DNA of 43,618 bases from Acholeplasmataceae bacterium (GCA_028690555.1 JAQVBA010000001.1:1-43618); one strand, 5' to 3'; positions 29,571-40,470 are shown, numbered from the stretch's first letter. Notes: a model not told the origin generated them from the letters alone. A program made the numbers and translations.

Positions 29571-30854
29571 ATGAAGCATTTAATCCCTTTATTAAAAAAT
29601 GAACTTAAAATACCAACGGATGAACATCTCGTCTTATCTGTCAGTGGTGGTGTTGACTCAATGGTCCTTCTATCAATATTGAAAGATGGACCTTATCCAC
29701 TTGCAGTTGTTCATTTTAATCATCTAAAAAGAGATCAATCGCTCATTGAAAAAGATTTAGTTGAAACTTATTGTAAAACTCATGACATTCCTTTTCATTA
29801 TTATAAGATTAAAGTTAAGGATGGAAATTTCCATCATCAAGCGCATTTATTAAGAACTCATTACTTAAACGAAGTTGCGAGAATATATAAAACTCCATAT
29901 ATTTTAACAGCACATCATTTGGATGATCTTTTTGAAAGTATTCTCATTAAAATAACACGGGGAAGTAATCTTTTGGGCTATGCTGGCATGCAAGTTTATC
30001 ATGATGATGGTCACCACATTTATATTAAACCTTTGTTATATGCATCAAAAGAAGATATTATAGAGTATGCTAAAAAATTTAACGTTCCTTATTTAGAAGA
30101 TGAATCAAATCAAACAGATCTTTATTTGAGAAATAGATATCGGCATGCTGTTGTTCCAATTATGAAACAAGAAAATGATAATTTATTAGAACAAATCAAA
30201 CAATATCATCTTCAGCTTTCTCAAGCGTTTGCGTTCATTAGAAAACAAACCATAAAACATTTAAATGGAACATGTAAGATTTCTATTCCTTTATTTAAAA
30301 CGCTTGATGAAGCATTGAAAGATGATATGATTGCCTATATCATCGAAAGTCATGATTTATCACCATCTTATGAAATCATCATGAAAATCAAGAAAATGCT
30401 CCAGTCAAATAGACCAAATCAAACCTATATGTTAAGTAAAGACTACATCATGACAAAGTCTTATAATGATGCCTTTATTGAGCCTTTATCAAGAACAAAT
30501 CCAATCAAAATAGAAGTGAAAAATGGGAAGAATAGAGTCGATAATAACACGATTTTCACATTTTTGCCCAAAACAAAAGCGAATACTGAGAATTTCACTA
30601 AATTATGTTATAATAAATTAGCGTTTCCACTATGGCTACGCCATCGTGAAGATGGAGATATGCTGAGTTATTCATATGGTCATAAGAAGTTGAAAAAACT
30701 GCTTATTGATCTTAAAGTGCCAACGCAGATTAGAAATGGCCTATGGGTTTTAATTGATAACCAAAATACAGTACTTTGGGTTGAAGATTATTATATAAAC
30801 CAAACACTAGGTCATGAAAATGAAATATTATTCGAATTAAAAAGAGGAAAATAG
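29571..30854 (+). CDS. tilS: tRNA(Ile)-lysidine synthetase
   Basis: 427 residues. The PP-loop LSVSGGVDSMVLLSIL near residue 25, AVVHFNHLKR, ILTAHHLDDLFESILIKITRGS, and a C-terminal TilS domain with LPLWLRHREDGDMLSY and GHKKLKKLLIDLKVP. TilS attaches lysine to C34 of the CAU-anticodon tRNA-Ile so that it reads AUA; this is essential, and matters in an AT-rich genome. It is the first gene of the conserved tilS-hpt-ftsH operon and ends 1 nt before hpt. Confidence 0.96.
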   Translation: MKHLIPLLKNELKIPTDEHLVLSVSGGVDSMVLLSILKDGPYPLAVVHFNHLKRDQSLIEKDLVETYCKTHDIPFHYYKIKVKDGNFHHQAHLLRTHYLNEVARIYKTPYILTAHHLDDLFESILIKITRGSNLLGYAGMQVYHDDGHHIYIKPLLYASKEDIIEYAKKFNVPYLEDESNQTDLYLRNRYRHAVVPIMKQENDNLLEQIKQYHLQLSQAFAFIRKQTIKHLNGTCKISIPLFKTLDEALKDDMIAYIIESHDLSPSYEIIMKIKKMLQSNRPNQTYMLSKDYIMTKSYNDAFIEPLSRTNPIKIEVKNGKNRVDNNTIFTFLPKTKANTENFTKLCYNKLAFPLWLRHREDGDMLSYSYGHKKLKKLLIDLKVPTQIRNGLWVLIDNQNTVLWVEDYYINQTLGHENEILFELKRGK

Positions 30855-30855
30855 C

Positions 30856-31404
30856 ATGCATCAAGACATTGAACGTATTTTAGTAACTGAAGATGAAATT
30901 GTTGAAATCTGCAATCGACTTGGTAAGCAATTAACCATCGATTATCAAGGGAAAAAACCCGTATTTTTAGGTTTATTAAAAGGTTGTGTTCCATTTATGT
31001 CAGACATTGTTAGAAAAGTTGAACTCCCCATCGAAATCGTATTTATGTCGGTTTCAAGTTATCATGGAGGGATTGCTTCTTCTGGTGATGTTAAGATTAA
31101 GATGGATTTAGACATTCCAATTTCTGGACGTGATATCGTCATCGTTGAAGATATCGTCGATACAGCAAATACGATTGTGACGATTATGGAATTATTAAAG
31201 CACCGTGGTGCAAAATCTGTTAAAATGGTCACTTTATTAGATAAACCCGAAGGGCGATTAAGACCTTATCAACCAGATTATGTCGGAAAAGTAATTCCGA
31301 AAGAATTTGTGGTAGGATATGGCTTAGATTATAATGAATTTTATCGCAATCTTCCTTATGTTGGTGTTCTCAAACCCGAAGTTTACACAAAAAAACACGA
31401 ATAA
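30856..31404 (+). CDS. hpt: Hypoxanthine phosphoribosyltransferase
   Basis: 182 residues, type I PRTase fold. The PRPP-binding loop is IVIVEDIVDTANTI (usual form EDIIDTGxT, so Gly is replaced by Ala here), with MSVSSYHGG earlier and KEFVVGYGLDYNEFYRNLPYVGVL near the end, which is typical of bacterial HGPRTs. It salvages hypoxanthine and guanine to IMP and GMP. The SD AGAGG overlaps the tilS stop region. Its position between tilS and ftsH is conserved in Bacillota. Confidence 0.95.
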   Translation: MHQDIERILVTEDEIVEICNRLGKQLTIDYQGKKPVFLGLLKGCVPFMSDIVRKVELPIEIVFMSVSSYHGGIASSGDVKIKMDLDIPISGRDIVIVEDIVDTANTIVTIMELLKHRGAKSVKMVTLLDKPEGRLRPYQPDYVGKVIPKEFVVGYGLDYNEFYRNLPYVGVLKPEVYTKKHE

Positions 31405-31416
31405 AGAGGTAATATA

Positions 31417-33330
31417 ATGAACCAAAATCCAAAGAAACCAATTAAACAACCCATGAAAAGAAAACCCGATTACTTAATTATGTTGTTTACACTAGTAATT
31501 GTGATTGGTGTATTTCTCTTTTTACGTGACGCATTATCTGGACAAGTTCAAGAATTGACTTTCTCAGAAGTTGAAAATGCTGCACAAGCTCAACACATTG
31601 AAGCGATTGAATACACTTTAATTGGTGGAGATAACTTCGATTTAGTTAAAATTAATGGTAAAATCTATGATCAACATAAAGCATTATATGGCGGTGTCGT
31701 TTTATTTGAATCTGTCATGCGAATTGATCAAGCAGAAACCTTATTAATTACCGTAGAAAATTATGGTGGATCCACCAATATTGTTCCAAAATCAGGTGTG
31801 ACTTTATGGACGGTTTTACTGAATCTAGTCCCCATGATTTTAATACTTGTTGTATTATTTATTATTTTTAGAAACGCAAACAGTCAAAATAGCAAAGCTT
31901 TCGATTTTGCGAAAAACCGTGCAAAATTAAATCGTGAAAAATCAATCACATTTAAAGACGTTGCAGGTGCAGATGAAGAAAAACAAGAAATGGCTGAACT
32001 CATCGATTTCTTAAAGACACCTAAAAAATATGTCGATATGGGTGCACGTATCCCTAAAGGTGTACTTCTAGTGGGTTCACCTGGAACAGGTAAAACCTTA
32101 CTAGCAAGAGCTGTCGCGGGTGAAGCAAATGTCCCCTTCTTCTCGATTTCAGGTTCTGATTTCGTAGAAATGTTTGTGGGTGTCGGTGCATCACGTGTGA
32201 GAGACTTATTTAAAGTTGCTAAAGAAAATTCACCTTGTATCATCTTTATTGATGAAATTGATGCTGTTGGACGTCAACGTGGTGCTGGACTAGGTGGTGG
32301 TCACGATGAACGTGAACAAACATTGAACCAATTACTCGTTGAAATGGACGGATTTTCTACAAATATGGGAATCATTATTATTGCTGCTACGAATCGACCA
32401 GACGTTTTAGATCCTGCATTATTACGCCCAGGACGTTTTGACCGTCAAATTACGATTAATCTTCCAGATGTACGTGGCCGTGAAGAAATTCTAAAGGTGC
32501 ATGCACGTAATAAAAAATTAGATCCAAAAATCAAACTTAATGAATTTGCAAACCGCATCCCTGGATTCAGTGGTGCAGATATTGAAAACTTATTAAATGA
32601 AGCTGCGCTTCTAGCTGCACGTGATAATCGGACCATGATTTCTGAGCAAGATATGGATGAAGCGATTGACCGTGTCATGATGGGGCCAGCAAAAAAGAGT
32701 CGTAAATATTCAGTTTCTGAAAAAAATATTGTGGCTTATCATGAAGCAGGACATGCCGTTATCGGGATCAAACTTGAAGATGCTAATGTGGTTCAAAAAG
32801 TAACCATTATTCCTCGTGGTACTGCAGGTGGTTATAACTTAATGGTTCCCTTAGAAGAAAAATTCTTAGAAACTAAAAAATCACTCATCGCTCGTATTAC
32901 TTCTTATCTTGGTGGACGTGTTGCTGAAGAAATTGTTTTTGAAACAGTGACAACAGGTGCATACAACGACTTCCAAATTGCAACCCGTATCGCGCGTTCC
33001 ATGGTTACTGAATACGGAATGAGCGACTTAGGACCGATTCAATATGAAAGTTCTGGAGGCAACGTGTTCTTAGGAAGAGATTATTTTAAAGAAAAGAATT
33101 TCTCAGACCAAGTTGCACATGAAATTGATAAAGAAGTCAGACACATTATTACGACATGTTTCGATAAAGCAAGACATATCATCACTGAAAACCGCGATCT
33201 ATTAGACTTGATTGCTAAATATTTGGTTGAAGTTGAAACATTGACTAAAGCTGATATTGATGAAATCGTTGAAACTAAGAAACTTTCATGGTGGGAAGAA
33301 AAAAAGGCTGAAGATACCAATGAGGCTTGA
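31417..33330 (+). CDS. ftsH: ATP-dependent zinc metalloprotease FtsH
   Basis: 637 residues. Two membrane spans (about 21-38 and 125-148) flank an extracytoplasmic region. The AAA module has [26 protein letters not shown] and the [24 protein letters not shown], and the protease has the zinc site HEAGH. FtsH degrades misassembled membrane proteins and short-lived regulators. GAGGT lies 6-7 nt before the ATG. Its C-terminal codons overlap the start of rqcP by 11 nt. Confidence 0.97.
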   Translation: MNQNPKKPIKQPMKRKPDYLIMLFTLVIVIGVFLFLRDALSGQVQELTFSEVENAAQAQHIEAIEYTLIGGDNFDLVKINGKIYDQHKALYGGVVLFESVMRIDQAETLLITVENYGGSTNIVPKSGVTLWTVLLNLVPMILILVVLFIIFRNANSQNSKAFDFAKNRAKLNREKSITFKDVAGADEEKQEMAELIDFLKTPKKYVDMGARIPKGVLLVGSPGTGKTLLARAVAGEANVPFFSISGSDFVEMFVGVGASRVRDLFKVAKENSPCIIFIDEIDAVGRQRGAGLGGGHDEREQTLNQLLVEMDGFSTNMGIIIIAATNRPDVLDPALLRPGRFDRQITINLPDVRGREEILKVHARNKKLDPKIKLNEFANRIPGFSGADIENLLNEAALLAARDNRTMISEQDMDEAIDRVMMGPAKKSRKYSVSEKNIVAYHEAGHAVIGIKLEDANVVQKVTIIPRGTAGGYNLMVPLEEKFLETKKSLIARITSYLGGRVAEEIVFETVTTGAYNDFQIATRIARSMVTEYGMSDLGPIQYESSGGNVFLGRDYFKEKNFSDQVAHEIDKEVRHIITTCFDKARHIITENRDLLDLIAKYLVEVETLTKADIDEIVETKKLSWWEEKKAEDTNEA

Positions 33331-33565
33331 TAAATATTTAAAAGTATCACGCATTATTAAACGACGGACTATTGCCAAAGAAGCTGCAGTTAAAGAAAAA
33401 GTTTTAATTAATGATAAACTTGCAAAACCTTCTTCTGAAGTAAAAATTGGCGATTTACTCACCTTACATTTAGGATTAAAAATCATTACAGTTAAAGTCA
33501 TTGCACTTGAACCTAAAAAAGATGAATTCATGTATGAACTCATCAAAGAAGAAAAACGGCCATAA
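33320..33565 (+). CDS. rqcP: S4-domain ribosome quality control protein RqcP
   Basis: 81 residues starting [23 protein letters not shown], an S4/Hsp15 domain very close to Bacillus RqcP (YabO), continuing VLINDKLAKPSSEVKIGDLLTLHLG and ending KEEKRP. RqcP assists RqcH in adding alanine tails to nascent chains on stalled 50S subunits. The track's start at 33257 lies inside ftsH and adds 21 unrelated residues. The ATG at 33320 overlaps ftsH by 11 nt without a strong SD, suggesting coupled translation. In Bacillus yabO sits elsewhere, so the ftsH linkage is different here. Confidence 0.92.
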   Translation: MRLDKYLKVSRIIKRRTIAKEAAVKEKVLINDKLAKPSSEVKIGDLLTLHLGLKIITVKVIALEPKKDEFMYELIKEEKRP

Positions 33566-33586
33566 CATTTGATTATGGCCTTTATT
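33558..33586 (+). terminator. Terminator of the tilS-rqcP operon
   Basis: An 8-bp perfect stem GGCCATAA/TTATGGCC with a 7-nt loop is followed by TTTATT. The rqcP stop codon lies in the left arm, and the lysS -35 lies at the loop and right arm. Confidence 0.75.
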
Positions 33587-33596
33587 ATGATATAAT
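33568..33596 (+). promoter_or_regulatory. Promoter of lysS (TTTGAT-17-TATAAT)
   Basis: TATAAT at 33591-33596 with a 17-nt spacer to TTTGAT at 33568-33573, inside the preceding terminator. AGGAGG (33607-33612) stands 7 nt before the lysS ATG. Confidence 0.6.
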
Positions 33597-33619
33597 ATTT
33601 TGGATTAGGAGGATTAATT

Positions 33620-35104
33620 ATGTTTCCAGATGACTTAAAAGAACAAGAGATTGTCAGACGTGAAAAAGCTGAAGAATTAAAATCACGTGGTGTCGAACCT
33701 TTTGGACAAAAATATATACGTACACACCTTTCAAAAGATGTCCATGAAAATTATGGTGCTTTTGACCACGACCAGTTAGAAGAAATGAAACCTAAAGTGT
33801 CTATTGCTGGTAGAATCATGTTAAAAAGACGTCAAGGTAAGGCAGGATTCATTAACGTACAAGATCGTGATGGTCAAATTCAAGTCTATGTAAGACAAGA
33901 TCACATTGGCGAAGAATCTTATGAAATTTTTAAACTTTCAGACTTAGGAGATATTATCGGTATTGAAGGTACTGTTTTTCGTACGAAAACCGGTGAATTG
34001 ACCATTAAAGCAGAAGTTTATACACATTTATCGAAGGCATTACGCCCTTTACCTGACAAATTTCATGGTTTACAAGATAAAGAGGAAGCTAGACGCCGGA
34101 GATATGTGGATTTAATCGTTAATGATGAAGCTAGACGAGTTGCATTTATGCGTCCTAAAATCATTCGTGCCATTCAAAAATTCTTTGATGGGGAAGGATT
34201 CGTTGAAGTTGAAACACCTGTTCTCCACTCCATTTTAGGAGGTGCTGCTGCACGTCCATTTGTCACGCATCATAATGCATTAGATATGGACTTTTATTTA
34301 AGAATTGCTACTGAACTTCCATTGAAACGCCTTATTGTTGGTGGAATGGAACGTGTCTATGAAATTGGCAGACTCTTTAGAAATGAAGGCATGGATGCGA
34401 AACACAATCCTGAATTCACAACGATTGAAGCTTATCAAGCATATGGTGACATGGAAGATATGATGGATTTAGTCGAATCTTGTCTCTCTACTGTAACCTA
34501 TGAAACCTTAGGTACTTATGATGTTTCTTATAATGATGAAGTCATTCACATGCAACGTCCATGGAAAAGATGGCATATGGTTGACGCAATTAAAGAAATT
34601 TCAGGTGTTGATTTCTGGCAAGAAATGACACTTGAAGAAGCAAGAGTATTAGCAAATAAACATGAAATTCATGTAGAAAAACATTTCGCGATTGGTCATA
34701 TCATCGAAGCTTTCTTTGAACATTATGTTGAAGATAAGATTATTCAACCTACGATGGTATATGGTCATCCAATTGAAATCAGTCCACTCGCAAAGAAAAA
34801 TGCAAAAGATCCTCGATTCACTGATCGTTTTGAATTATTTATTATGCGCAGTGAATATGCTAACGCCTTCTCTGAATTAAATGATCCAATCGATCAAAGA
34901 GAACGCTTTGAAAATCAATTAAAAGAAAAGGCTCTTGGTAATGAAGAAGCCTCTGAAATGGATATTGATTTTGTGGAATCTTTAGAATATGGTATGCCAC
35001 CAACGGGTGGTCTTGGCATTGGTATTGATCGCTTTGTGATGTTACTTACCAATACACCAAACATTCGTGATGTTATATTATTCCCTCATTTAAAGCATCG
35101 TTAA
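33620..35104 (+). CDS. lysS: Lysyl-tRNA synthetase, class II
   Basis: 494 residues. The N-terminal OB-fold anticodon domain includes [23 protein letters not shown]; the class II core has motif 2 [26 protein letters not shown] and motif 3 [14 protein letters not shown], all typical of bacterial LysRS. It attaches lysine to tRNA-Lys. Promoter and SD are strong, and a terminator follows within 10 nt, so it is monocistronic. Confidence 0.97.
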   Translation: MFPDDLKEQEIVRREKAEELKSRGVEPFGQKYIRTHLSKDVHENYGAFDHDQLEEMKPKVSIAGRIMLKRRQGKAGFINVQDRDGQIQVYVRQDHIGEESYEIFKLSDLGDIIGIEGTVFRTKTGELTIKAEVYTHLSKALRPLPDKFHGLQDKEEARRRRYVDLIVNDEARRVAFMRPKIIRAIQKFFDGEGFVEVETPVLHSILGGAAARPFVTHHNALDMDFYLRIATELPLKRLIVGGMERVYEIGRLFRNEGMDAKHNPEFTTIEAYQAYGDMEDMMDLVESCLSTVTYETLGTYDVSYNDEVIHMQRPWKRWHMVDAIKEISGVDFWQEMTLEEARVLANKHEIHVEKHFAIGHIIEAFFEHYVEDKIIQPTMVYGHPIEISPLAKKNAKDPRFTDRFELFIMRSEYANAFSELNDPIDQRERFENQLKEKALGNEEASEMDIDFVESLEYGMPPTGGLGIGIDRFVMLLTNTPNIRDVILFPHLKHR

Positions 35105-35110
35105 AAACTT

Positions 35111-35140
35111 AAAGTGACTCAAAAAAGAGTCACTTTTTTA
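35111..35140 (+). terminator. Terminator of lysS
   Basis: The stem AAAGTGACTC-AAAAAA-GAGTCACTTT is followed by TTTTA on the plus strand. It is probably also used weakly by the convergent aldehyde dehydrogenase transcript. Confidence 0.85.
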
Positions 35141-36499
35141 TTTTAAAATTTTCTTAACTAATTTCTCTTTCTTATCACTGGTTGGTAAATACCTTAATGG
35201 AACATCAATTTTTGTTGATCGATCGACAACACCTTTTTCATGGCTAAACGTAGAAAAGCTATATTTTCCATGATATTGACCCATGCCAGAGTTTCCAACA
35301 CCACCAAAAGGTAGGTTCTCATTTGCAAAATGCATCAATGTATCATTAATCGTTGCCCCACCGAAACTTAGTTCCTGAATGATTCTTTTTTTAATCTGTT
35401 TATTTTCAGTAAATAAGTATAATGCTAATGGTTTATCTTTCATCTTTAAAACACTTATGACTTCATCTAAAGATTGGTAAGCCATTATCGGTAAAATCGG
35501 GCCAAATATTTCATCTTTCATGATATCATCATCCCATGTGACATTTTCACATAGCGTTGGTGATATTTTTTGATTATCATAAGTTCCACCAAAAACGACT
35601 TTTTTCGAATCAATCAGACAAATGAGACGATCATAATGTTTTTGATGAATAATCTTTGGGTAATCTTCGCTTTTCAATGGGTCTTCACCAAAAAATTGAA
35701 AAATTGCATTTTTTAATTCACTAATAAATGCCTCTTTAAGTTCTTCTTTGATATAGATGTAGTCAGGTGCAATACACGTTTGTCCCGCATTTATGAACTT
35801 CCCATAGGCAATACGTTTCGCGATTAAAGCCATATCTTTGAGATCTTCAATAATGGCAGGACTTTTTCCGCCAAGTTCAAGTGTGACTGGCGTTAAATGT
35901 TCACTAGCTTTCTTCATGATGATTTTACCAACTGAGGGGCTTCCTGTAAAAAAGATGTAATCGAAAGGTTCATCTAAAAGTGCTTGGCTTTCTTTAACTC
36001 CACCGGTGATAACCTTAATATATTCAGGCTCAAATGTTTGATCAATCATATTTAAAATGACTTTTTCAGTATGTGGTGCAAGTTCACTCACCTTGATCAT
36101 CGCTGTATTTCCAGCAGCAATCGCACCAATTAATGGAGCAATCGCCAATTGAAAAGGATAATTCCATGGAGCAATAATTAACACTTGGCCATAAGGCTCT
36201 TGGTACAAATAACTTTTGGCCTTGAATAAAGCAATTCCGTGTTCTACCCTTTTTAATTTCATGTAAGATTTTAAATGCTTTTTCATATCTTTGATTTCTT
36301 TTTTGACAACTCCGATTTCCGTCAAATAAGCTTCAAAAGAAGATTTCCCTAAATCTTTGTATAATGCTTCGATAATTAAATTTTCATGGTTTGTTATCGC
36401 CTGGTACAATGCGTCTAACTGTTTCATACGAAACTGATAATCTTTAGTCTTTCCTTGATTAAAATAGGTGCGTTGAAGATTTAATAGTTCATGATACAT
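35138..36499 (-). CDS. Aldehyde dehydrogenase (class 3, fatty-aldehyde type)
   Basis: 453 residues, shorter than class 1/2 enzymes and like class 3 ALDHs. NAD(P)-binding APWNYPFQLAIAPLIGAIAAGN, IFFTGSPSVGK, general base Glu in PVTLELGGKSPAIIE, catalytic Cys in INAGQTCIAPDYI, and a C-terminal GGATINDTLMH...NLPFGGVGNSGMGQYHGKYSF are all present. It oxidises aldehydes, probably medium- or long-chain, to acids. The preferred substrate is unknown. GGAGGG is 7 nt before the ATG. It follows a terminator, so it is likely expressed alone. Confidence 0.94.
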   Translation of the reverse strand: MYHELLNLQRTYFNQGKTKDYQFRMKQLDALYQAITNHENLIIEALYKDLGKSSFEAYLTEIGVVKKEIKDMKKHLKSYMKLKRVEHGIALFKAKSYLYQEPYGQVLIIAPWNYPFQLAIAPLIGAIAAGNTAMIKVSELAPHTEKVILNMIDQTFEPEYIKVITGGVKESQALLDEPFDYIFFTGSPSVGKIIMKKASEHLTPVTLELGGKSPAIIEDLKDMALIAKRIAYGKFINAGQTCIAPDYIYIKEELKEAFISELKNAIFQFFGEDPLKSEDYPKIIHQKHYDRLICLIDSKKVVFGGTYDNQKISPTLCENVTWDDDIMKDEIFGPILPIMAYQSLDEVISVLKMKDKPLALYLFTENKQIKKRIIQELSFGGATINDTLMHFANENLPFGGVGNSGMGQYHGKYSFSTFSHEKGVVDRSTKIDVPLRYLPTSDKKEKLVKKILK

Positions 36500-36536
36500 T
36501 GATTAGCCCTCCATCTATATTCATGATAGCACAAGA

Positions 36537-36569
36537 TAAAAAAATTAAGCGCTTATTGACTAAGCGCTT
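36537..36569 (-). terminator. Terminator of the fba unit
   Basis: On the minus strand AAGCGCTTA-GTCAA-TAAGCGCTT (9 bp) is followed by AATTTTTTTATC, just after the 184-residue gene. Confidence 0.88.
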
Positions 36570-36575
36570 TATTCA

Positions 36576-37130
36576 TTAGAGTATGCCAAGCTCATCAGCG
36601 ATTTCTAAAAATATATCATCAATCGGAAAATATTCCACATTCAGTCTTTGAAACATTTCATAAGTCATATGATCGAGTTGATCATACATGGTTTTCGGAA
36701 CTTCACCTTTATGTTGAAGAATTTTTAATAGTTCTTCTTCAAATTGGATCAGTGAATCCATATCTTTTTGTTCATATGACTCTAATGAGATTAGTTCGTT
36801 TTGAAAATCAATGGCTGATAGTAATAAATTAACGTCTTTTGATCTTTTTTCTAAATCCTTGATGTCATTTTGATAATTTTCTTTAAGTAATTGATTGATT
36901 TGATCGAGTTGATCCAACACATAATAAAAACCTGTTTCAAAAATGTGATCTTCTTCTTCCGTGTAGTTTTTATCATCAATCAATTTGTCATATAAATAAT
37001 CTGTAACATCTAAAACATGTTTAAATCTAATGATTAAATCTGAATTTGAATCCATGAGATATTTTAATAAATCATGGTTTTCTAATTTCCAATTTGCATA
37101 CTCATGATAGACTCGTTCATCACGCATCAT
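36576..37130 (-). CDS. Conserved-looking acidic cytosolic protein downstream of fba, unknown function
   Basis: 184 residues, no signal peptide or membrane span, acidic and probably all-helical; a central stretch (about 80-150) has heptad-like Leu/Ile spacing that could form a coiled coil. I do not recognise the family. Two consecutive ATGs (37130 and 37127); AGGTG is 2 or 5 nt away and overlaps the fba stop, so it is coupled with fba. A terminator follows directly. Association with aldolase expression is by position only. Confidence 0.78.
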   Translation of the reverse strand: MMRDERVYHEYANWKLENHDLLKYLMDSNSDLIIRFKHVLDVTDYLYDKLIDDKNYTEEEDHIFETGFYYVLDQLDQINQLLKENYQNDIKDLEKRSKDVNLLLSAIDFQNELISLESYEQKDMDSLIQFEEELLKILQHKGEVPKTMYDQLDHMTYEMFQRLNVEYFPIDDIFLEIADELGIL

Positions 37131-37135
37131 ATCAC

Positions 37136-38005
37136 CTAAATTGCTTTATTATCTGAACCAAACATTAAAATCTTTTCACGAATGACTTGTTTGATTGCTT
37201 CATAACCAGGGTTAAGAAGTTTTCTTGGATCGAATCCTTTACCTTCTAAATCTTTACCATCTTCAATGTATTTACGGGTTGCTGCTGCAAATGCAAGTTG
37301 CAATTCAGTATTAACATTAATTTTAGAAACTCCAAGGCTAATCGCTTTTTTAACCATATGTTCAGGAATACCAGTACCACCATGTAACACAAGTGGAATA
37401 CCATTTGTGACGCGTTGAACTTCTTCTAAAACTTCAAAGTTTAAACCTTTCCAATTGGCTGGATATTTACCATGAATATTACCAATACCTGCTGCAAACA
37501 TATCAACACCAGTTGCTGCTAAAGCTTGGCATTCTTTTGGATCAGCAATTTCGCCCATTCCAACAACACCATCTTCTTCACCACCAATAGCGCCTACTTC
37601 AGCTTCAACTGAAACGCCTTTTGCATGGCAAGCTGCAACGATTTCTTTTGTTTTTTCTAAGTTTTCAGCAAATGGATAATGTGAACCATCAAACATAATG
37701 GATGTAAATCCAGCTTCTAGTGCTTTATAAGACCCTTCATAAGTCCCATGGTCTAAGTGAACAGCAACCGGTACGGTTACATTATAAAACTTATCAAGTT
37801 CATGAATCATTGCCATGACATTACGATAACCACCCATGTATTTTGCTGCACCTTCAGATACACCAATAATGACTGGTGATTTTAATTCTTCAACTGTTGT
37901 TAAAACAGCTTTAATCCATTCTAAGTTATTAATATTGATCTGTGCGATCCCATAACCTTCTTTATGTGCTTTTAAAAGCATTTCTCTTGCGGATACGACT
38001 GACAT
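37136..38005 (-). CDS. fba: Fructose-bisphosphate aldolase, class II
   Basis: 289 residues. VAVHLDHGTYEG (zinc and catalytic residues), SIMFDGSHYPFAENLEKT, EAEVGAIGGEEDG, and LVLHGGTGIPEHMVKKAI followed by SKINVNTELQ are the class IIA/B signatures. It cleaves fructose-1,6-bisphosphate to DHAP and GAP using Zn2+. Close relatives act on tagatose-bisphosphate, but the absence of tagatose genes favours glycolysis. GGAGG is 7-8 nt before the ATG, and a strong promoter precedes it. Confidence 0.95.
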   Translation of the reverse strand: MSVVSAREMLLKAHKEGYGIAQININNLEWIKAVLTTVEELKSPVIIGVSEGAAKYMGGYRNVMAMIHELDKFYNVTVPVAVHLDHGTYEGSYKALEAGFTSIMFDGSHYPFAENLEKTKEIVAACHAKGVSVEAEVGAIGGEEDGVVGMGEIADPKECQALAATGVDMFAAGIGNIHGKYPANWKGLNFEVLEEVQRVTNGIPLVLHGGTGIPEHMVKKAISLGVSKINVNTELQLAFAAATRKYIEDGKDLEGKGFDPRKLLNPGYEAIKQVIREKILMFGSDNKAI

Positions 38006-38041
38006 TTATATATTCCTCCTAATTAATTTTTCAACATTCTT

Positions 38042-38070
38042 ATTATATTACAATCCCTCGTGTTTATCAA
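38042..38070 (-). promoter_or_regulatory. Promoter of fba (TTGATA-17-TATAAT)
   Basis: On the minus strand TTGATA (38065-38070) and TATAAT (38042-38047) are 17 nt apart, 36 nt before the ATG, in the gap after pyrG. I see no terminator between pyrG and this promoter. Confidence 0.75.
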
Positions 38071-38093
38071 TGAATAACACACTTTCACAATAC

Positions 38094-39716
<1,623 letters not shown>

Positions 39717-39718
39717 TT

Positions 39719-39764
39719 AAATAGAAAAGAGTCTCCCACAAATAGGAGACTCTTAGGTGTGCCC
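39719..39764 (-). promoter_or_regulatory. pyrG leader attenuator (putative reiterative-transcription CTP sensor)
   Basis: The predicted transcript begins GGGC (39764-39761), 7 nt after the -10. After ACACCU comes a 10-bp perfect hairpin AAGAGUCUCC/GGAGACUCUU (39745-39754 with 39727-39736) followed by UUCUAUUU. The 5' arm includes UCUCCU, able to pair with a run of added G. This matches the known Bacillus pyrG mechanism, in which low CTP causes repeated G insertion at GGGC and the poly-G disrupts the terminator. Confidence 0.8.
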
Positions 39765-39770
39765 TTTTAT

Positions 39771-39798
39771 ATTATATCAAATGATTCTTAAGTTTCAA
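39771..39798 (-). promoter_or_regulatory. Promoter of pyrG (TTGAAA-16-TATAAT)
   Basis: On the minus strand TTGAAA (39793-39798) and TATAAT (39771-39776) are 16 nt apart; the first G of GGGC lies 7 nt after the -10, as expected for +1. Confidence 0.75.
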
Positions 39799-39810
39799 CG
39801 ATTAATATGA

Positions 39811-40434
39811 TTAAAGTTTTTTAACATAGATTGGCATACCATTTTCAATTTCTTGATGGAAACCAATTCTTTTTAAATATTTTTCATGCTTATCATTCCC
39901 AGGTTTTGTTTTTAAAACGTCGATACCCTTTGTTTGAAAAAATGCTTTTTGTTCATTGAAAAGAAAACTAGCAATTTTAAAATCACGATATGCAGGTGTG
40001 ACATAATCAATCGAAATCATTAACATATTTGATTCAATGGTTCCAACAAGTAACCCAGCAGGCACCATATTTCTTAATACAAACACTTTGAAACTTCCTT
40101 TTGTATTCATTGAATCATCTTGATTCATGAATGCTTGAATTTCTGAATGATGAAATGATTTGAAACGTTCATAATATGCATCATTTTCCGAAGTTTCTAA
40201 AAGTTGGAAGTAATCTTTATTTCCATACATTTGAACCAAATAATAAATGTTGATGAGCACAATGCCTAAATTCATAATTGCAACCGGATAAGATTGAATT
40301 AAAAAACCATACGCTCCAAAAATAAGTGATCCAATCATATTAATCCATCTGAGTCTTTTTACTGAACTCATTAATAATGAAATTAAAACAATTAAAGACG
40401 CTACATAACCAATATATTCTAAGTATTTATCCAT
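39811..40434 (-). CDS. YgjV-like membrane domain fused to a GNAT-like domain
   Basis: 207 residues. The first 75 form three membrane spans in the YgjV style (IGYVASLIVLISLLMSSVKRLRWINMIGSLIFGAYG, then VAIMNLGIVLINIYYLVQMY). The rest resembles a GNAT fold: VRNM-like strand FVLRNMVPAGLLVGT, MLMISIDYVTPAYRDFKIASFLF, and a closing KYLKRIGFHQEIENGMPIYVK, the last two being typical GNAT strand-helix features, though the acetyl-CoA P-loop R/QxxGxG is not obvious. Substrate unknown. GGGG is 7 nt before the ATG. It lies between the rpoE terminator and the pyrG promoter. Confidence 0.75.
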   Translation of the reverse strand: MDKYLEYIGYVASLIVLISLLMSSVKRLRWINMIGSLIFGAYGFLIQSYPVAIMNLGIVLINIYYLVQMYGNKDYFQLLETSENDAYYERFKSFHHSEIQAFMNQDDSMNTKGSFKVFVLRNMVPAGLLVGTIESNMLMISIDYVTPAYRDFKIASFLFNEQKAFFQTKGIDVLKTKPGNDKHEKYLKRIGFHQEIENGMPIYVKKL

Positions 40435-40470
40435 AATATTACCCCTTATTCATTCTATCAAATCATCGAT

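Noticed and set aside
38071-38093. Terminator between pyrG and fba
   Set aside because: A 5-bp imperfect stem (GTGTT/AACAC) is present nearby but has no U-tract on the minus strand.
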